64,000 bases of DNA from Accumulibacter appositus. Its GTDB lineage: Bacteria; Pseudomonadota; Gammaproteobacteria; Burkholderiales; Rhodocyclaceae. How positions within the stretch are numbered: the stretch's first letter is position 1; the number at the start of each line of letters is the position of its first letter. The notes below the pieces were generated by a model. The model ran no database searches, was not told the origin of the DNA, and worked only from the letters and a program-made list of their open reading frames with translations. This document shows, piece after piece, positions 61,101 through 64,000 of this stretch. Position numbers and translations under genes: made by a program. The DNA is taken from assembly GCF_035440685.1 (NCBI RefSeq), contig NZ_DAORMW010000016.1; one strand, 5' to 3'.

Positions 61101-64000
61101 AGACTTACAAAGGCAAGATCGTAAACCTTGTCGAAATCGTAAACCAGACAGTTTTCGAGGCAGCCACCAAATGGGAGATCATTGTCGATTGCCTTGGTTC
61201 GGCTCTCAACATTGCGGATCGCGCATGCGGGAAACTGATAGACGATCCTTGCGAAGAAATCAGCTTTTTCGGAGAGTATGCGTGCGCAGCAATCGAGGTC
61301 GCGAATACCAGCTTTGACGCGGCCAAGCTTCTATATGACCGCTACACCAATGAGCTGAAATCACTGGTTTCGTACAAGGCAGCCTGCTTCATTACTGAGA
61401 ACCTGATCAGCCTCATTGATGATTACCTGAAACAGGATCAGTTGCAGCAGCCATCACAGCCTCTAGTTGCTGGCCGGGTAGTCAGCGGAGTTGTCGCACT
61501 GGCGGCCACGACGGTTTCAGCGACATTCGACGATCTGTTGCAGCAGCTACAGGCCATTGCCGTTGAACTTCCTCTCAACAATGCAACGCTCAACTCAAAT
61601 ACGCTTGCTTTCGTCGGCGAAGCCTCAATTCTCACCGATTCGATGATGTCGGTTTTTCCTTCGAGCGCCAGATTGTCCACGTCGATGTACGGCCTCCCAC
61701 GTCAAGGTTTCTACCTGGCTACTTACGGGGATGCTGAGATCAGGGGCAATTTCGAGGGTGGCGAGAAGCTTGATTTGTTCCTTCCTTCGAATATCGATTT
61801 TGCCATTCGGGTATTTGATCCCATCACGGGTCTGATCGGCGCAGCCTACGGAAAGACGCCGAGTAGTGGGATCACGGTCACGATACCAGGGTTGCTCCAG
61901 TTCAAGGACGCGGCAGATGCTGACGGCGATGGTTTGAGCGACCTCGCTGAGGTGATTATAGGCACGGATGTCAACTCCATCGACTCTGATGGCGACGGCA
62001 TCTCTGACAGGAGTGAGATTGACCAGGGCCTTGATCCCTTGGGTGGTCTTGCCCTTCCCCTTGGGGTTCTGGCCGTCGTTTCGCCCCAAGGGGATGTCGT
62101 GGCTGTGGCCGTTAGCGGGACAACGGATGGTGGGTACGCATCTAACGCGTACTTGGCCGTCGGTGTATCCGGGTTGGCGGTTGTGGACACGGCGGCAATC
62201 ACTAGCCCTAGGCTGCTCGGCGAATTCTATTTTTCCGGGAACAATGTTGATATAGCGGTCGATGGTGCCCGCAAGCTTGCCGCACTCGCCGCCAGTGAGG
62301 CTGGGTTGCACCTGGTCGACATCTCCAACCCGTCGGCGCCGAAGCTTCAACAGACCATTACCCTCGGCGGCCCGGTTACCGGTGTCGTGGTTCGCGACGG
62401 CAATGCCTATGCTATCTACGGCACTCGCGTCGTGAGTGTCGATCTGAACACCGGCGACATTCGCCAGACTCTGGACCTCGCGACACTTGGCGGCAGTACT
62501 CTGGTCGACATCGCGATTGACGGAGACACCCTTTACACAATCGACGCTTCGCGCACGATGCGCTCTGTGTCGATCAGTGGCGACGTGCTCACGCCACGGG
62601 GCGCGCTGACGCTGGCCGTTGCTGGCGGCAAGATCTTTGTCGGTGGCGGTGTTGCGTATGTCGGACGCGACGACGGCTTCAGCGGCGGATTCTCAAGCGT
62701 CGATGTGAGTGACCTAGATAGCCTGAGGCTGCTGAGCGGTGTTGACGCCAATAATATTGCTGGTGGCGCGATCGCCGCCAACGGCTCCGGCCTTGCGGTC
62801 GCTGTCGGCCGCCCGGGTCGTACCAACGTGCTCGATGTGCTCAGCGTGCTCGATCCGAGCAATACCGCCAACTTCGTGACCCGCATTGACTTGCCGGCTG
62901 CACCGAAGGACGTGGTTCTCGCCAACGGCCTAGCCTTTGTCGCCGATGGCACGGGCGGACTGCAGATTGTCAATTACGCGGGCTTCGACACCAAACGCAT
63001 TGCACCAAACGTTTCGATCACGGCCAATGGCGTCGACGTCGATCCAGCCACACCGGGTATCCAGGTGCTCGAGGGGCGCACTGTGCGCGTCGTGCCGACG
63101 GTCACCGATGACGTGCAGGTCCGTAACGTCGAACTGCTGGTCAACGGCCGGGTCGTGGCCAATGACGTGGCCTTCCCGTGGGATCTGTTCGCGCAGGCGC
63201 CAAGCATTGCCCTTGGCGGCAATACACTGACGCTGCAGGTACGCGCTACCGACACCGGCGGCAACTTCGCACTGTCCAATATTGTCACGCTCGACGTCGT
63301 TCCCGACACCTTCGCACCCCAGGTCGTTTCGGTCAGCGTGGACGAAGGCGCCCGCCGTTTCTTCGTCCGCTCGATCGAAGTCACCTTTGATGAGCCCCTC
63401 GACCTTGCGCGTTTGAACACCAGCGGCGTGCACCTTTTGCGCGCTGGTGCTGACGCTAGCTTCGGCACGGCCGACGACGTTGCGGTTGCGGTTCGTTTGG
63501 ACACGCGCAGCTTCGGCCAGTCCTTGAGTGTGCTGACGAGCGGCTTGCTGCCCCCGGGCGACTATCGTTTGAGCATCGATCCGGACATCATTGCCGACCG
63601 GGCGGGTAATGCTCTCGACGCAGCGATTGTCCGCCACTTCTCGATCCGGCCGGCGAGCGATGTCCGCGCGCTTTCCGGTATCGCCGAAATTTCCACGGCC
63701 CCGTCGGCGAACCCGGGCCAGCAAATCGGCATTGCCGTTCCTTTCGATCCTGCCACGGCTAGAGCCGAGCTGGCGACGGTTGATGGCAATGGCAACCTGA
63801 CTACTGCCACGCTTTCGGCGACGCGTTGGGACAGCGCGCGCGGCATTGCCTACTTCAATGTGCCCATCAATGCGGTGACCGGCGATGCTGTGGTGTTCTC
63901 GCAGGTTGGCAGCACACGAACCGATTTTGCCGATGGCAGCTTCCCGCTGCAGATTCTGCCGGTCATCGACGGGATCGACGTGCAGTACCTCAGTGACGAG
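55199..64000 (+). CDS. Giant LEPR-XLL modular surface/secreted protein with embedded vanadium haloperoxidase domain (3' end beyond the window)
   Basis: The frame is open for 2,934 codons from an ATG with AAGGAG six bases upstream to the right edge. There is no classical signal peptide. Residues 66-77 read CEPLEPRILLSS, the LEPR-XLL motif found near the start of very large bacterial surface proteins. Then follow a beta-rich region, Ig-like repeats (about 565-870), and a vanadium haloperoxidase/PAP2 domain (about 876-1260; Lys1139, Arg1146-Pro, SGH1184, Arg1233, His1239). Further Ig-like and SbsA-type repeats (1265-1580), a carboxypeptidase-regulatory-like domain (about 1620-1690), a proline linker, a helical segment, calcium-binding DxDxDG repeats (about 2239-2282), LVIVD-like repeats and more Ig-like domains complete the visible part. 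Export, probably by type I secretion, is inferred. Confidence 0.85.
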   Translation, partial: MSTVNRHTSRRVARIPAVARPSALLTRMMVSINRWLRGWWQRWLDAVLRWHKRPGEELPQVRQPLTCEPLEPRILLSSEFHPGIQAVLVTSSSAQALDVSAPATINLTPLVDADGTQVTLAITGPGTAQLVSDGAGFALKLNNTDASTQVSLAANGGDGRVVLTGISVRDNVGALDLAVADLQGDATFSGTLRTLVLGDIRKSRLDIAGASDIALQAGRIVDSQLHAPLARVSVVASDWLAGIPGASRLELAGLSSLSTSGDFAADLHVSGQGVPVYALGSVRVGGGIVGGMWSIHGRGSVLQAGSTSRDWCANLTGTLVQFISKGDASGSLSLAALQMLQVGGSARGFTLLVGADLGDDCAPGGVGANADSYQAGTLARVRISGDLIDSRLLVGLDPVNAVFGDGNDQQLGSPTQRLQEFIVGGQVTDSTVVAPAFPSAVRIAGTSLAPGSLGQVFASVSADSVAPLLSARLLDDTGSVSDDGLTRDPAVVVEITEAGVLSAIEANLDNSADFLPVSAALQSDGSYLINARALAELSGSRLPDGAYTLSLRARDAAGNVAEPVTVRFTLDTSAPALGQLALDPASDSGALGDLSTTAEIVTLIGQSTAGAAIELAALGLSTTADETGAFSFTNLALALGSNRFDFTASDAAGNRSTASLEVERTELIGDTAAPTLSAALANDSGTSNSDRVTNDPTIIGQTGDDVGVTQLLVAVDPTGTPDTTDLSGLIQPDGSFTLSAGQLASLAAGVLADGEHSVLIQALDAAGNATEKTVSFTLDTAAPAAATFAIAAADAFNGDDSQTSASRVVLRGQAPAGAVVTLGAQGLSTLAGQTGSFQLANVGLVEGDNLLSLTIADAAGNTLSVARTLTRVTATHSDAVLDWNAIALEAIKRDVTDPPVATRVLAIQSLAVFDTLAAIEGTPAYLVQRTVNGPISISAAVAQAAYRVLSQLYPAQRASFDAALQTSLAGVPEGAARTAGIALGQEIADAVLAIRAADGYRNFITDDGSTAIGKWRPTGPAFLTAEDPQWSYLAPFALSSGDAFRAPPPPALDSLAYAQALEEVRSLGSATSITRSADQTEQALFWADGGGSLTPPGHWSQIASQVAREQGNSLSANARLLAQVNVALADAAIACWDTKYAYDFWRPETAIHNAGADGNAGTAQDASWRPLLISPAHPDYVSGHSTFSAAAAEVLAATFGDAVSFTTTSSTLPGVTRSYGSFSQAAAEAGASRVYGGIHTSFADLAGRELGKQVAVATLARFSLNQDTQAPTIVASKTPAATNSNLTLSGQILDNLSGVAGAQWRLDNGELQELAVAANGGFSISTAFALDGSADGVHTLTVLARDVAGNLSAAYTRSFILDTQAPTLSLSSLQEGASLTGNSRLTGIADAAGSALTLLSYRLDSGPLRSLIFDSDGAFDAALAFAGLDIGSHTLILNASDAAGNSASLTRTVKVDALAAFTVVSVTPASGAQDVGVTFRPQVNFSRAVNTATLTADSLYATAPDGSKIAASIVPALDGSFAWLFFTKPLPGASQITLHVNGSAIRAQQDGAFLDADGNGTGGGLLTSTFSTVSRTAVAGTRLVGKVVDPGPDLQPMTFDDIGRGADGIIHTPDDVFLLPIAHAKVYVLGQEDRFVFTDADGNFTLDGVPAGTVKVAVDGRTASNAPSGVFFPEMVMDVELLPGVTNTLMGGMGSVAKRLANIDRREVYLPRVPTSALQAVSDTATTVITLTDAASAPQLTEQQRAGLTLTVNPGSAIGENGEVLQDVQIGISTVPPELVRDMLPPGVLQHSFDITIQAPGVATFAEPVEISFPNVFAAAPGTKLNILSFDHTTGRLVINGTGTVSADGLTVVSDPGSGIRAPGWHSMTQPGNPVRGPADPPPPPPCDEDAKSNPLDNMTFWSDSLADILECASSISETLRIIRNVYTVMNDSFGLVAELVDLVRTTKTAVNQGQPASVVLGFAKVAQTYKGKIVNLVEIVNQTVFEAATKWEIIVDCLGSALNIADRACGKLIDDPCEEISFFGEYACAAIEVANTSFDAAKLLYDRYTNELKSLVSYKAACFITENLISLIDDYLKQDQLQQPSQPLVAGRVVSGVVALAATTVSATFDDLLQQLQAIAVELPLNNATLNSNTLAFVGEASILTDSMMSVFPSSARLSTSMYGLPRQGFYLATYGDAEIRGNFEGGEKLDLFLPSNIDFAIRVFDPITGLIGAAYGKTPSSGITVTIPGLLQFKDAADADGDGLSDLAEVIIGTDVNSIDSDGDGISDRSEIDQGLDPLGGLALPLGVLAVVSPQGDVVAVAVSGTTDGGYASNAYLAVGVSGLAVVDTAAITSPRLLGEFYFSGNNVDIAVDGARKLAALAASEAGLHLVDISNPSAPKLQQTITLGGPVTGVVVRDGNAYAIYGTRVVSVDLNTGDIRQTLDLATLGGSTLVDIAIDGDTLYTIDASRTMRSVSISGDVLTPRGALTLAVAGGKIFVGGGVAYVGRDDGFSGGFSSVDVSDLDSLRLLSGVDANNIAGGAIAANGSGLAVAVGRPGRTNVLDVLSVLDPSNTANFVTRIDLPAAPKDVVLANGLAFVADGTGGLQIVNYAGFDTKRIAPNVSITANGVDVDPATPGIQVLEGRTVRVVPTVTDDVQVRNVELLVNGRVVANDVAFPWDLFAQAPSIALGGNTLTLQVRATDTGGNFALSNIVTLDVVPDTFAPQVVSVSVDEGARRFFVRSIEVTFDEPLDLARLNTSGVHLLRAGADASFGTADDVAVAVRLDTRSFGQSLSVLTSGLLPPGDYRLSIDPDIIADRAGNALDAAIVRHFSIRPASDVRALSGIAEISTAPSANPGQQIGIAVPFDPATARAELATVDGNGNLTTATLSATRWDSARGIAYFNVPINAVTGDAVVFSQVGSTRTDFADGSFPLQILPVIDGIDVQYLSDE

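Overview
The window is high-GC chromosomal DNA from a Gram-negative bacterium. Gene content and order point to a betaproteobacterium, most likely Rhodocyclales. The ponA-pilMNOPQ-aroKB-dgt block followed by gltBD, the glnA-ntrBC block, and the proteobacterial PEP-CTERM promoter architecture all fit. The glycogen operon together with PEP-CTERM proteins would suit an Accumulibacter-like floc former, but that genus call is inference. I see no tRNA, rRNA, insertion sequence, prophage or CRISPR array. Most of the window is ordinary core genome. The accessory interest lies in the last 10 kb, at about 8.1-9.0 kb, and in several intergenic regions.

Layout. 1-6.3 kb: a minus-strand glycogen/glucose operon, transcribed glk-glgP-glgB-glgX, with glgX running off the left edge. 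6.6-8.0 kb: a divergent FAD-linked oxidase. 8.16-8.75 kb: a PEP-CTERM surface protein gene with its own sigma-54 promoter and upstream site. 9.1-12.0 kb (minus): hslO with half of its zinc cysteines missing, a YffB/ArsC-like protein, nadA and a rhodanese. 12.0-17.0 kb: glnA behind a textbook NtrC/sigma-54 control region and closed by a terminator, then a DUF4124 protein, ntrB and ntrC. 17.0-18.6 kb: birA and coaX. 18.7-22.4 kb: an SPFH-SHOCT protein, an HD-GYP protein, and metK with a strongly structured 5' leader. 22.6-27.7 kb: an LPS-core operon (acyltransferase, WaaG-like transferase, three WaaP-family kinase genes, the last with two kinase domains). 27.8-31.9 kb (minus): mrcA and msbA. 32.3-40.0 kb: pilMNOPQ, aroK, aroB, dgt. 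40.1-43.9 kb (minus): a two-CBS protein and pntAB. 44.5-50.6 kb: gltBD. 50.9-54.1 kb: glmU and glmS. 54.4-55.0 kb: a second PEP-CTERM-type gene. 55.2 kb to the right edge: the first 2,934 codons of a giant modular protein.

How the genes work together. Nitrogen assimilation is heavily represented: glnA and its NtrB/NtrC control, glutamate synthase, and glutamine-using GlmS. Envelope building is the second theme: amino sugars (glmU, glmS), lipid A acylation and export, core phosphorylation, peptidoglycan (mrcA), the type IV pilus inner-membrane and secretin assembly, and surface proteins. The two PEP-CTERM genes, 45 kb apart, share an identical 21-bp upstream element placed exactly 64 bp before a sigma-54 -24/-12 promoter, so they very probably belong to one regulon.

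The most striking single object is the giant protein. It has an N-terminal LEPR-XLL motif, Ig-like and calcium-binding repeats, LVIVD-type propeller repeats and, embedded in the middle, a complete vanadium-haloperoxidase/PAP2 domain with all signature residues. Positions and motifs were read by eye. Family names come from recognising motifs, not from database searches.
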